A stretch of DNA of 14,636 nucleotides from contig JAGHBW010000232.1 of the NCBI GenBank assembly GCA_021160765.1, positions 1-14,636 of the forward strand. The letters are read 5' to 3'. Position numbers and translations under genes: made by a program. A model generated the notes under the pieces. The model was not told the origin of the DNA. It saw nothing but the letters and a program-made list of their open reading frames with translations, and searched no databases. Below, piece by piece: positions 1 through 6,473 of this stretch. Origin of the DNA: Thermoplasmata archaeon. GTDB lineage: Archaea > Thermoplasmatota > Penumbrarchaeia > Penumbrarchaeales > EX4484-36. Each line of letters begins with the position of its first letter. The stretch's first letter is position 1.

Positions 1-174
1 GACCTCCTGTTTAGCCAATCTTCCAGTTTCCTGTGCTTGCTGGTTAAGGCTGCCAGCGGTGGATATGAGCAGTGAGGCGGCGACGGCGGCGACGAGCACC
101 ATGGCTATGAATATAATCATGGTGCCGATACCCATATCCCCCTCTTTGCTCCTTTTATTTATTGCGTTTTTCAT
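1..174 (-). CDS. arlB: Archaellin (archaellum filament subunit), 3' end cut by window edge
   Basis: Only the first 58 codons are inside the window; the gene continues past the left edge. The start is the ATG at 174, preceded on the minus strand by a GAGGTG ribosome binding site about 6 nt away. The N-terminus is a class III (prepilin-like) signal: a short basic/acidic leader ending KEG, then DMGIGTMIIFIAMVLVAAVA, the conserved archaellin helix. The expected cut by the pre-archaellin peptidase (ArlK/PibD) is after Gly12. The helix continues through SLLISTAG and LNQQAQETGRLAKQEV, nearly identical to the neighbouring archaellin. It lies 35 nt downstream of that gene on the same strand, so the two are probably one transcript of tandem filament subunits. 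The product would be exported and polymerised into the archaellum. The C-terminal outer domain cannot be assessed. Confidence 0.95.
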   Translation of the reverse strand, partial: MKNAINKRSKEGDMGIGTMIIFIAMVLVAAVAASLLISTAGSLNQQAQETGRLAKQEV

Positions 175-209
175 CTTTTTTCACCTCTCTTCTGCCCACT
201 TCCTATTTT

Positions 210-875
210 TTAGGAAAGTGGTATATAGTTGCCCGTAAGGCACTCTGGGACGTTTATCTCCTCATACGTTGGTGCCCCGTGTTTCGGTATGATTTTTATA
301 TGGACGGTGTCCTGAGGATCAAGACCTGTTCCTTCTATAGTTTGTATGTCAATGTGCACCATAAGGACCGTTCCCTGAGAGACAATGTGCTGGTCAGTAG
401 ACTCAAGTATATTGTCACTATCACTATCATAGTGCCCTTCAGGATCCCTAATCACTCCAGTTTTGTCGTCAGGGGTTTCCACTTTGTATGTGGAATCACC
501 ATTGCTTGCAAAGTAGGATTGGTCGCACGTGACATTCAACGAGGCTTCAAAGGAATCTCCAGTCACCTCAATTATCACGTTATCCATGTCTATAGCTGGG
601 GAGCCGGCGTTCAGCCGCATCTTTATATATAAGTCGTCAATATCGCCGTCTGTTCCATTGTCATACCCGAAAACTTCCATTACCAAAAACCCAGAGGAGA
701 CTTCCTGCTGGGCCAGTCTTCCAGTTTCCTGCGCCTGTTGGTTCAGATCACCGGCGGTAGATATGAGCAATGATGCGGCAACAGCCGCCACCAGCACCAT
801 GGCTATGAATATAATCATGGTGCCGATACCCATATCTCCCGCCTCGTCCTCACACTTTCCTCTTATCCTCCTCAT
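210..875 (-). CDS. arlB: Archaellin (archaellum filament subunit)
   Basis: This 221-residue protein has the usual archaellin length. Residues 1-13 form the leader (ending DEAG, likely cleavage after Gly13). Residues 14-62 are the hydrophobic polymerisation helix (DMGIGTMIIFIAMVLV onwards). From about residue 80 comes the beta-rich outer domain, with IKMRLNAGSPAID as its first strand and IKIIPKHGAPTYEEI near the C-terminus, both typical of euryarchaeal archaellins. One N-glycosylation-type sequon (NVT) and an acidic stretch (DSDSDN, about 150-155) lie in the outer domain. The ATG at 875 has a GAGGTGAG ribosome binding site 5 nt upstream. It is the first gene of a tandem pair. It probably has a leader of about 75 nt if the AT-rich box at 972-982 is its TATA box, and that leader would begin with the inverted repeat at 915-947. 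Confidence 0.96.
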   Translation of the reverse strand: MRRIRGKCEDEAGDMGIGTMIIFIAMVLVAAVAASLLISTAGDLNQQAQETGRLAQQEVSSGFLVMEVFGYDNGTDGDIDDLYIKMRLNAGSPAIDMDNVIIEVTGDSFEASLNVTCDQSYFASNGDSTYKVETPDDKTGVIRDPEGHYDSDSDNILESTDQHIVSQGTVLMVHIDIQTIEGTGLDPQDTVHIKIIPKHGAPTYEEINVPECLTGNYIPLS

Positions 876-914
876 CTTTTCTCACCTCTTTTTTCTCACC
901 TCATTTCTCACAAA

Positions 915-947
915 GGGCAGCGGTAACTTCTCAGTTTCCGCTGACCC
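915..947. promoter_or_regulatory. Inverted repeat in the archaellin control region, sharing a 12-nt word with the giant-archaellin promoter
   Basis: On the plus strand GGGCAGCGGTAA (915-926) is followed after 8 nt by TTTCCGCTGACCC (935-947), an inverted copy with one mismatch and one extra base. On the archaellin strand the near arm reads TTACCGCTGCCC, and exactly this 12-mer recurs at 6337-6348 ahead of the giant archaellin. It lies 40-72 nt before the archaellin ATG, at the start of the predicted leader. It could be a dimeric operator or an RNA hairpin. The palindrome and shared word are seen directly; the regulatory role is inferred. Confidence 0.45.
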
Positions 948-971
948 CATTTTTTTTTATTTCAGGGAGAA

Positions 972-982
972 CTTATAAAAAA
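972..982 (-). promoter_or_regulatory. Candidate TATA box of the archaellin operon (possibly bidirectional)
   Basis: On the minus strand the sequence reads TTTTTTATAAG, which would place a transcription start near 950 and a leader of about 75 nt. Read on the plus strand as CTTATAAAAAA it is an equally good TATA element and could also drive the KaiC-like gene from about position 1003, giving a leader of about 150 nt. A second A/T run at 950-962 is an alternative for the archaellin direction. Confidence 0.4.
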
Positions 983-1004
983 TAGAGGTGTAAAAATGCG
1001 TAAA

Positions 1005-1027
1005 GATAACAGAAGTCTCCTGTTATC
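1005..1027. promoter_or_regulatory. Perfect 8-bp inverted repeat upstream of the KaiC-like gene
   Basis: GATAACAG (1005-1012) and CTGTTATC (1020-1027) are exact reverse complements separated by 7 nt. The element lies between the two divergent transcription units, at or just after the transcription start expected if the TATA-like box at 972-982 works in the plus direction. It could be an operator or a 5' leader hairpin. It does not look like a terminator, because no gene ends here. Confidence 0.35.
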
Positions 1028-1122
1028 CCCTCTTGTTATTCTTTTCTATATCTAGAAAAGAAAATCAAAAACAGAAATCAAAAAATCCAATGGTTTCAAA
1101 AAAAGCAAACCACTGCAAAAGA

Positions 1123-1130
1123 TTTTTAAT
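1123..1130 (+). promoter_or_regulatory. Candidate TATA box for a leaderless KaiC-like transcript
   Basis: TTTTTAAT preceded by purine-rich AAAAGA (BRE-like) is centred about 26 nt before the ATG at 1153. That start lacks a ribosome binding site, so this spacing fits leaderless transcription. Confidence 0.4.
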
Positions 1131-1152
1131 TCCTCTTATCAATTCCACGCTG

Positions 1153-1893
1153 ATGAGAAGAGTAAAAACTGGAGTGGCAGGTTTTGACTCTCTTGTGGAG
1201 GGAGGCCTTCTATCGCCGGGGGTTTATATGGTATCGGGAGCTCCGGGATCAGGCAAGACGACCTTTGGTATGCACTTTCTTTTAGAAGGTGCTAGAACAG
1301 GGGAGAGGGGTCTTTATATGACCCTCACAGAGGATCCAAAAAACATCTTGGCAGCTCAATATAGGTTCTTTCCCGACCTAATTGACATTGTAAAAGACAA
1401 TGATATCCTATTTGCAGACGTCAGGGAGATCCATCAGAGGAAGTTCCGGGAGGAAATATCCGCTGCAGATAAGATACTCAGCCTAGACATACGTCCGGTA
1501 TCAGGGAGAGATGTTATCTCGCTTATCAAGACGTACGTGGAAGATTTGGGTATTTCACGGCTAGTCATTGATTCACTAGCTATGGTGGGCTTCGGTTCTT
1601 CCCTCAACGATCCTGCCCACGAAGCCCTTCAAAAGGGAATGTTTGTAAGAGCCCTTAAAGATTTTGACCTTACAGTACTACTCATCTCTGAAATGCTGGA
1701 TCCAGATAGATATGGTATTGAGCACTATATAGTACATGGCATCATTCTTCTTCATCATTTTCTGAAGGAGGATAAGATGATTAGAGCCTTGCAGATCATA
1801 AAAATGAGAGGCACAAAGCACGACGATAATCTCCACCCACTAACGATCTCTTCTTCTGGGCTTTCGGTGGGAGTATCTCCTTTGCGGTTTTGA
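1153..1893 (+). CDS. KaiC/RAD55-type RecA-fold ATPase, single domain
   Basis: This is a 246-residue, single KaiC-domain ATPase. Visible motifs are the family N-terminus RVKTGVAGFDSLVEGG (3-18), Walker A GAPGSGKTT (29-37), an acidic pair TED (59-61) where KaiC ATPases carry catalytic acids, Walker B RLVIDS with Asp140, and the family signature IIKMRGTKH (215-223). I chose the ATG at 1153 because the family N-terminus begins immediately after it; reading further upstream adds only a lysine-rich stretch unlike the family. There is no ribosome binding site, so translation may be leaderless. The next gene starts 9 nt after its stop and is probably co-transcribed. ArlH of the archaellum motor belongs to the same superfamily, but the sequence alone does not let me call this ArlH; a signalling KaiC-like role is equally possible. 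The exact substrate or partner is unknown. Confidence 0.85.
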   Translation: MRRVKTGVAGFDSLVEGGLLSPGVYMVSGAPGSGKTTFGMHFLLEGARTGERGLYMTLTEDPKNILAAQYRFFPDLIDIVKDNDILFADVREIHQRKFREEISAADKILSLDIRPVSGRDVISLIKTYVEDLGISRLVIDSLAMVGFGSSLNDPAHEALQKGMFVRALKDFDLTVLLISEMLDPDRYGIEHYIVHGIILLHHFLKEDKMIRALQIIKMRGTKHDDNLHPLTISSSGLSVGVSPLRF

Positions 1894-1902
1894 GGGGTGG
1901 AC

Positions 1903-2352
1903 ATGAAAAAAATGCTATCGGAGGAGGAAGCGAGAAAGATTCTGAGGAAGGCCATTAAGTTGGGATATCGTAAGGAGATGGGCATTCTGGAGGATGCTTA
2001 TAAATTGGGATATGAGGTTGGATTTTATGGGCATATGGAGGGGACTGGTTGGGTGGAGGAAAGAAAGAGGGATGTTTTGAAAAAAGCAAAAAGGTACCGT
2101 TTAGAAAAACTCATAAGGTACCTCTATGAGAAAGGGAAGGATGAAGGGGTGCGTCAATCAGTTAAAAGACACACACTCATGGATCTTGGGGAGAGAGTGG
2201 AAGAGCAACCCACAGAAAGGAAGAGTGAGGAGGGAACCCTGCCTCTACAACATCGCATTCCTGGTATGACCAAAACATTTCGCCCGATTTACAGGATCTT
2301 CGCCAACACAAAACCGCATATGAATCCATTCTTCCGGGTATTGAGGAAATAG
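1903..2352 (+). CDS. Basic helical protein of unknown function, co-transcribed with the KaiC-like ATPase
   Basis: I do not recognise this 149-residue protein. The ATG at 1903 follows a GAGGGGTGG ribosome binding site that overlaps the stop region of the KaiC-like gene; an in-frame GTG at 1897 is a less likely start. The sequence is rich in Lys, Arg and Glu and has no signal peptide or membrane segment, so it is predicted to be cytosolic. An internal near-repeat is visible: AIKLGYRKEMG (about 17-27) and AYKLGYEVGFYG (about 32-43). After residue 100 it becomes low in secondary-structure signal and ends in a basic tail (FFRVLRK). Tight linkage suggests a partner or effector of the ATPase (inference). 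Its stop is one base from the stop of the converging surface-protein gene. Confidence 0.75.
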   Translation: MKKMLSEEEARKILRKAIKLGYRKEMGILEDAYKLGYEVGFYGHMEGTGWVEERKRDVLKKAKRYRLEKLIRYLYEKGKDEGVRQSVKRHTLMDLGERVEEQPTERKSEEGTLPLQHRIPGMTKTFRPIYRIFANTKPHMNPFFRVLRK

Positions 2353-2353
2353 G

Positions 2354-5353
2354 TCAAACCTCTTCCTCCTCCCCACCACCGGAAGGATACCTTCTTTTTC
2401 TATAATATAGAAATCCACCCATAGCTGCTGCTAAAAGACCACCGACAATTCCTGAAATCAATACAATGGTCGGTCCCTCCTCCTCTTGGGGTTTTGTTAA
2501 GTTTAACGTGATCTCAGCGGATACGCTCTCATCATCCTTTACAAAGGCCTTCAGGACAATACTGTTTTTTGTCCATGCTGGTTTGGAATGTAGATTCAGC
2601 TCTACACTTATTTCCACGCTATCACCGGGGTTTATTTGCACCTCTGGGACATCTGTCCAGTTGTAGACACTGCCCCCGGGGAGGAGAATGCTCACGTATC
2701 TATACAGCTTCCCTAGAGTGAATAGTTGAACAGAAACGGGCATATTTCCACTGTTTTTTATGGATATCACCCACCGGTAGGTGAAAGGGATAATGTCTAC
2801 GGTAACGTTCTTTTCCCCCACCAGTAGCCGACAGCTTATGTTAAGAAAGCCTTCCACAACAATGGTAAGTTGGTATTGTTTTGAGATTCCCCCCTCTCCT
2901 GTCAAATCAAGTATCAGTGTGAGTGTGTACTCTCCTGTTGTGGGAATTGTTGCGAACTCTATACAGAAGGATCCAGAGGTGGCGTTTCCAGGGGGTAGGG
3001 TACTATTGGGATAAGTGTATGTCGCCCTCCATCCAACGGGAAGGTAAACAAAATAAAACCGGGGGAGAAACTCAACATTGCCAGTATTTTTTATTAGAAC
3101 CTCTCCAGTTATATTCCTATTGATTCTGGGATGGTAGATGTAACTTTCCCATGGGAGGGTTATCTCCCCATTCACCTCTTTCACTACCGTAGCGGGGAAG
3201 GAAACGTTAAAGACTTTTTCTTCAGTTAGGGGAATCACCGTGAGAATGACCTCCCCAGAGGAATCAGGTGGCGGTGAGTCTATAAGCTGTATTGTTACAC
3301 CTATATTTGTCCCTTGGGAGGGCTTCAGGGAGGTTGTTGTATACTGCTCCCTTCCTCCTATGAGTACATAGCCATTTAACCCCGAAAGCCTTCCTGACAC
3401 CCAGAATCGTTCTACCGTATTCCCTTTGTTTGTAAGGTAGACTACAAAGTGATTCTCTGAAGAGGGTTTGAGCGAAAGCAATTCTGGGCCTGAAAGGGAT
3501 ATCTCCAATCGTAGGTTTACTTTAACGGTAATATAGTTTTCACCGATGATCTTCCCCGTATATAGACTCTTGGCCTGGACAGTAAGATTATAATCCCCTG
3601 GGGGGAGGCTGATGGGGGGGGATAAGTTGACCCAAAGATTCACTGTTGCATTTTCACTCAACTCGTGTATTTCAGAGGGGTAAAGGGATATCCAGTTAAT
3701 CTCTTCCCCATTCAGATATGTTAAAAATCTAGCGGAAACTGTACCATACCCAGCGTTCTTTACAGAAGCGGATATGTTTATCGGTGCAGGTGATAGGACA
3801 TAAATCTCCTCTGGCAGGTTAAATTCCATCTTTTCAAGCACCACATCCACATAAGAAATAACGAACCTTCCCTGTAGAGTAGAGTAAGGGAGTAGCCCCA
3901 AGGGATCAAGTGTATAGTTTATGTAGGCCCGTCCTGGGGTATCCATATTGAGGGTCCAGGCTATCTTCACCTCACTCTCCTCTGTTGATACCCACCAAAC
4001 TTTGTTTTCAAGATAACTCCCAACTTTTATGGAAACAGATACCCCAATCTTCTCAGGAAGGGGACTGTAAAAATCTATTTTAGCAGTCACTTCAAGAGAT
4101 CCACCCACCTCAATTCTCTCCCCCTCATTTGGAAAAATTGAGTGAAAATTCATCTGTCCTATATTGTAAGAAGACGCGCCTATCATGCTGGGGAGGGTCT
4201 TTGCGTTTGAAGTGGGGTAGTAAAGTAATCCATCCCCATTCCTCCACAGGATACAAACCCCTCCTCGCTCAACAACGCCGTTTATAACAACCTCATCCAT
4301 ATTCGTCAAGTTCTCCCTGAATTCTTTAGCACTTCCGCCTGGGGGATATGTTGTGGGGATAAGTGTCACTTTAATAGACGTATCACCACCGTTGCTGTAA
4401 AAAGCAGATACAGGAAGGCCACCTTCAGTATAATTATTGGGCGGAGGAAGAGCGATGTATGGTCTTGCAGGGACTGAAAGGAGAACAATATCATCTATAA
4501 TGTCTGTACCATTAGTGTCTAGGCAGGTATACACAACATCCTCCTCGCCACTTCTCTGAGCAGTGAATATAACGTGCAGCCTATCGTTCAGCAATCTCAG
4601 GCCGACCTCTCCTTTTATATTAAGGAGACTTTTCCTCAGGGGAGGTGTTACGGGATCCAATGTGGAGTTGAACTTCTGAAAATATATCCCGCCGACCCCC
4701 TCCTCTGAAGTGTCCCACCACACTAGGTAAAGATTTCCCCGATCGTCAAAAACTGCATCAAAGGGAACGGCTGAACTTCTTGTCTGAACTAAAACCTTCT
4801 CCCCTCCGCTTTCATTTGAACAGGACACTCCGCCAATAGAGTCATTTCCCCAAGACCATAATGTTATGAATTTTTCGTTAAGGAGTCTTACTTTTATATC
4901 ACCTATGGATCGCACGGTGCGGTTTGTTAATGGATGTGGCTCTTCACTTATTATTATCCTCATTTTTGTGTATCTTATAATGAGGCTCATAGGGATGAAG
5001 CCGAGAGTAGTATTGTGCCAGAAAACCACATAAGTGTCCGTATCGTTGATGGGGGCACACTTTGGTTGCTGTGCACCGCGATATATTATGACGGGATCTA
5101 CCAGATACTCAGAATCCTGGGATTTTACATAAATAACCTCCCATAGTCCTGAGGAGGTGTTGAAAGCAGACCACAGGATGTCTATACGCCCAGCCGAATC
5201 ATAATCAGCATACACACTTTTAACAGTTAGATAAGGAAAAGATGAATCGGCCTCCCACTGTGATGGTATACCTCCAACATAAACTACGTTAAGAAAAAGG
5301 GAAAGAAGAATGATGTGTGGAATTCCCCAAGTATTTTCCCATCCTTTATTCAT
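2354..5353 (-). CDS. Large secreted surface protein, C-terminal membrane anchor, CARDB/NEW3-like beta domains
   Basis: This 999-residue protein has an N-terminal signal region (hydrophobic IPHIILLSLFLNVVYVGG, about 11-28), a long ectodomain, one transmembrane helix (about 962-984) and a short basic tail RKRR followed by SGGGEEEEV. That gives an outside ectodomain and a tiny cytosolic tail. The first ~330 residues contain spaced strands such as RIDILWSAF and NLYLVWWDTS that resemble beta-propeller or exosialidase-like repeats. The C-terminal ~550 residues hold serial Ig-like domains of CARDB/NEW3 type (ISASVKNAGYGTV, YLTNKGNTVERF, VLIKNTGNVEF, ISIKNSGNMPV). N-glycosylation-type sequons are numerous, and no catalytic motif is visible. 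The ATG at 5353 has a GGGGTGAG ribosome binding site. It lies 15 nt downstream of a winged-helix gene and is probably the last gene of that operon. Adhesion or envelope architecture is plausible; the function is unknown. Confidence 0.85.
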   Translation of the reverse strand: MNKGWENTWGIPHIILLSLFLNVVYVGGIPSQWEADSSFPYLTVKSVYADYDSAGRIDILWSAFNTSSGLWEVIYVKSQDSEYLVDPVIIYRGAQQPKCAPINDTDTYVVFWHNTTLGFIPMSLIIRYTKMRIIISEEPHPLTNRTVRSIGDIKVRLLNEKFITLWSWGNDSIGGVSCSNESGGEKVLVQTRSSAVPFDAVFDDRGNLYLVWWDTSEEGVGGIYFQKFNSTLDPVTPPLRKSLLNIKGEVGLRLLNDRLHVIFTAQRSGEEDVVYTCLDTNGTDIIDDIVLLSVPARPYIALPPPNNYTEGGLPVSAFYSNGGDTSIKVTLIPTTYPPGGSAKEFRENLTNMDEVVINGVVERGGVCILWRNGDGLLYYPTSNAKTLPSMIGASSYNIGQMNFHSIFPNEGERIEVGGSLEVTAKIDFYSPLPEKIGVSVSIKVGSYLENKVWWVSTEESEVKIAWTLNMDTPGRAYINYTLDPLGLLPYSTLQGRFVISYVDVVLEKMEFNLPEEIYVLSPAPINISASVKNAGYGTVSARFLTYLNGEEINWISLYPSEIHELSENATVNLWVNLSPPISLPPGDYNLTVQAKSLYTGKIIGENYITVKVNLRLEISLSGPELLSLKPSSENHFVVYLTNKGNTVERFWVSGRLSGLNGYVLIGGREQYTTTSLKPSQGTNIGVTIQLIDSPPPDSSGEVILTVIPLTEEKVFNVSFPATVVKEVNGEITLPWESYIYHPRINRNITGEVLIKNTGNVEFLPRFYFVYLPVGWRATYTYPNSTLPPGNATSGSFCIEFATIPTTGEYTLTLILDLTGEGGISKQYQLTIVVEGFLNISCRLLVGEKNVTVDIIPFTYRWVISIKNSGNMPVSVQLFTLGKLYRYVSILLPGGSVYNWTDVPEVQINPGDSVEISVELNLHSKPAWTKNSIVLKAFVKDDESVSAEITLNLTKPQEEEGPTIVLISGIVGGLLAAAMGGFLYYRKRRYPSGGGEEEEV

Positions 5354-5368
5354 CTCACCCCTTCTCTG

Positions 5369-5743
5369 TCAAGGGAATTCCGTCTGTGTAGTGGTTTTCT
5401 GATAGACTGTGTTTATGTCCCATAGCCCTTCGTCTACAGGGTCCTCGGGATCACACTTCTCCACATACACTCTTAGCTTCCCCTTCTCATATGCAAGGTT
5501 CACCCTGCTCAGATTAGATCTGAAAAGTGTGACCCACTTTCCCCGGGGGTTTAACACCTTTCTTTCCACCTTGAGAAGACCCGCAGATGAGAGCAGGTGT
5601 ATCCTTCTATAGCACGCTGCTATTGGTATGTCTAGCTTTCGGGAGAGATAGTCTGCAGAATGTGCGGCTTTAAGTGTTGCAGCTAGAATCTTCACATTAT
5701 ACTCATCGGACAATATTTTTGTCATTTGTAGTGGATCCAACAT
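5369..5743 (-). CDS. Winged helix-turn-helix protein (second of two paralogues)
   Basis: This 124-residue protein has an ArsR-like winged helix. Residues 9-24 form the first helix (KILSDEYNVKILAATL), 29-57 the helix-turn-helix with the likely recognition helix IPIAACYRRIHLL, and 64-95 the beta wing (LNPRGKWVTLFRS, then YEKGKLRVYVE). It is closely similar over this span to the protein encoded just upstream, sharing the IPIAxCYRxI and GKWVxLxRS blocks, so the pair arose by duplication. The acidic/polar C-terminal tail differs. The ATG at 5743 sits directly behind a very strong GGAGGTGAG, 10 nt after the upstream gene's stop. It is probably a DNA-binding regulator. Neighbours suggest the giant archaellin operon or its own operon as targets (inference). 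Confidence 0.85.
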   Translation of the reverse strand: MLDPLQMTKILSDEYNVKILAATLKAAHSADYLSRKLDIPIAACYRRIHLLSSAGLLKVERKVLNPRGKWVTLFRSNLSRVNLAYEKGKLRVYVEKCDPEDPVDEGLWDINTVYQKTTTQTEFP

Positions 5744-5753
5744 CTCACCTCCT

Positions 5754-6125
5754 TTACTTGCTCAGTATTGGAATGGTTCGGTCAATCTCTGCCCCCTTTC
5801 CAGTCACCAGTTCCAGGCGGACTCTCAGCTTTCCCTTCTCAATGAAGAGGTAAGCACCCTTCACTTGGGAGCGGTATAGCTGTACCCATTTTCCCTTCTG
5901 TGTTAAAATTCGCACCTCAGGTTTGAGGAGCCCCAAGGCAACCAATTCTTTGATTTTTCTATAGCACACTGCAATGGGGATGTTATGTTCTATGCTTAGC
6001 TCCTGGGCAGATTTCGGACGATAGTATGTTGCAGTTAAGATTCTCATTACGTAGTCATCAACAAGCACCTGCGAGAGGTGTTTCAGCTTTTCTGGGGGGT
6101 ATATAGTCCCATCTACCTCATCCAT
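5754..6125 (-). CDS. Winged helix-turn-helix protein (first of two paralogues)
   Basis: This 123-residue protein has helix YVMRILTATY (25-34), a helix-turn-helix ending in IPIAVCYRKIKEL (49-61) and a wing (LTQKGKWVQLYRS, 74-86; FIEKGKLRVRLEL, 94-106). I placed the start at the ATG at 6125, which has GAGGTGG about 6 nt upstream; an in-frame TTG at 6179 would add 18 residues but lacks support. It is the first gene of a three-gene minus-strand unit (two winged-helix genes, then the 999-residue surface protein), divergent from the giant archaellin. Euryarchaeal archaellum genes are known to be controlled by winged-helix factors such as EarA in Methanococcus. Whether this protein plays that role is not shown by the sequence. 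Confidence 0.85.
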   Translation of the reverse strand: MDEVDGTIYPPEKLKHLSQVLVDDYVMRILTATYYRPKSAQELSIEHNIPIAVCYRKIKELVALGLLKPEVRILTQKGKWVQLYRSQVKGAYLFIEKGKLRVRLELVTGKGAEIDRTIPILSK

Positions 6126-6336
6126 TACGTCCACCTCTTTCTCCTGGCGAAGGAGAGAGGCTTCCGCCTCCCTCAGCAAATCCTTTCACTCGCGTCCCGG
6201 AGGGCACACATGCCCTTTAGGGGTACATTTCTTTCATCAGCAAAAATAAATCCTCATTAACAGTATATAAGAATATCGCTCTAATTACAAAAATATAGAA
6301 TTACAACGATTTTAACATTTTAAAAATCAATAATGA

Positions 6337-6348
6337 TTACCGCTGCCC
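6337..6348 (+). promoter_or_regulatory. 12-nt word shared with the ordinary archaellin control region
   Basis: TTACCGCTGCCC occurs here 126 nt before the giant-archaellin ATG and, in the same orientation relative to its gene, 40 nt before the archaellin ATG at 875 (positions 926-915 on the minus strand). Only one arm is present here, whereas the other site is palindromic. Confidence 0.4.
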
Positions 6349-6350
6349 CC

Positions 6351-6384
6351 TATCACACGAAAGCATTTGTTATTCTTCGTGATA
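6351..6384. promoter_or_regulatory. Imperfect inverted repeat ahead of the giant archaellin
   Basis: TATCACACGAA (6351-6361) pairs with TTCGTGATA (6376-6384) if a 2-nt CA bulge is allowed, with a 14-nt spacer. The right arm overlaps a second short palindrome, GTGATAATCAC (6379-6389; the symmetric reading may extend one base). It is upstream of the TATA-like box, where an activator could bind. Confidence 0.3.
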
Positions 6385-6411
6385 ATCACAAGCAAATACT
6401 GACTTAGAAGG

Positions 6412-6424
6412 TTTTTTAAAAAAG
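6412..6424 (+). promoter_or_regulatory. TATA-like box of the giant archaellin operon
   Basis: TTTTTTAAAAAAG is the best TATA-like element before the gene. It predicts a transcription start near 6442 and a 5' leader of about 30 nt containing the GGTGAT ribosome binding site. Confidence 0.45.
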
Positions 6425-6433
6425 AAAAGAGAA

Positions 6434-6455
6434 TCATTATCCCGTGAGATAATGA
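6434..6455. promoter_or_regulatory. Perfect 8-bp inverted repeat over the predicted transcription start of the giant archaellin
   Basis: TCATTATC (6434-6441) and GATAATGA (6448-6455) are exact reverse complements with a 6-nt spacer. A protein bound here would cover the predicted start site, so a repressor operator is the simplest reading (inference). Confidence 0.4.
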
Positions 6456-6473
6456 GGCATCAGGGTGATAGAG

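Larger units (their letters stand above)
6126..6473. promoter_or_regulatory. Divergent control region between regulator operon and giant archaellin operon
   Basis: This 348-bp non-coding stretch is AT-rich in its middle and carries several symmetric elements. On the minus strand TTATATAC (6263-6270) is a candidate TATA box for the winged-helix operon, giving a leader of about 115 nt that contains a small AGGGC/GCCCT hairpin (6201-6216). Towards the archaellin there are the shared word at 6337-6348, the imperfect inverted repeat at 6351-6384, a TATA-like box at 6412-6424 and the inverted repeat at 6434-6455. The amount of structure is well beyond that of other intergenic gaps here. Confidence 0.5.

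Noticed and set aside
162..978. Long plus-strand reading frames opposite the two archaellin genes (162-632 and 529-978)
   Set aside because: They are shadows of archaellin coding sequence on the other strand; the minus-strand products have full family motifs.
1033..1043. TTGTTATTCTT, also present at 6367-6377 in the giant-archaellin control region
   Set aside because: An 11-nt T-rich word in AT-rich DNA is easily matched by chance, and its position relative to the genes differs.
996..1055. Nineteen-codon plus-strand reading frame (starts MRKDNRSLLL) behind a GAGGTG-like site
   Set aside because: It is too short to judge, and the likely TATA element (972-982) would start transcription at about its ATG or later, so its ribosome binding site would not be in the RNA. 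No similarity is recognised. It could be a relic signal peptide.
1033..1152. N-terminal extension of the KaiC-like ATPase from an upstream TTG or the ATG at 1090
   Set aside because: The added residues are lysine-rich and unlike the family, which begins just after the ATG at 1153. No ribosome binding site supports the upstream starts.
6126..6179. Upstream TTG start for the first winged-helix protein
   Set aside because: The ATG at 6125 has a well placed GAGGTGG, while the TTG has none. The extra 18 residues have no counterpart in the paralogue.
6201..6216. AGGGC/GCCCT hairpin in the leader of the winged-helix operon as a riboswitch or terminator
   Set aside because: Only five base pairs, no T-run after it on the minus strand and no recognisable riboswitch features.
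6434..6455. Possible common GATAA operator linking the inverted repeats at 6434-6455 and 1005-1027
   Set aside because: The GATAA elements face opposite ways in the two repeats (inner arms versus outer arms), so they do not form one motif.
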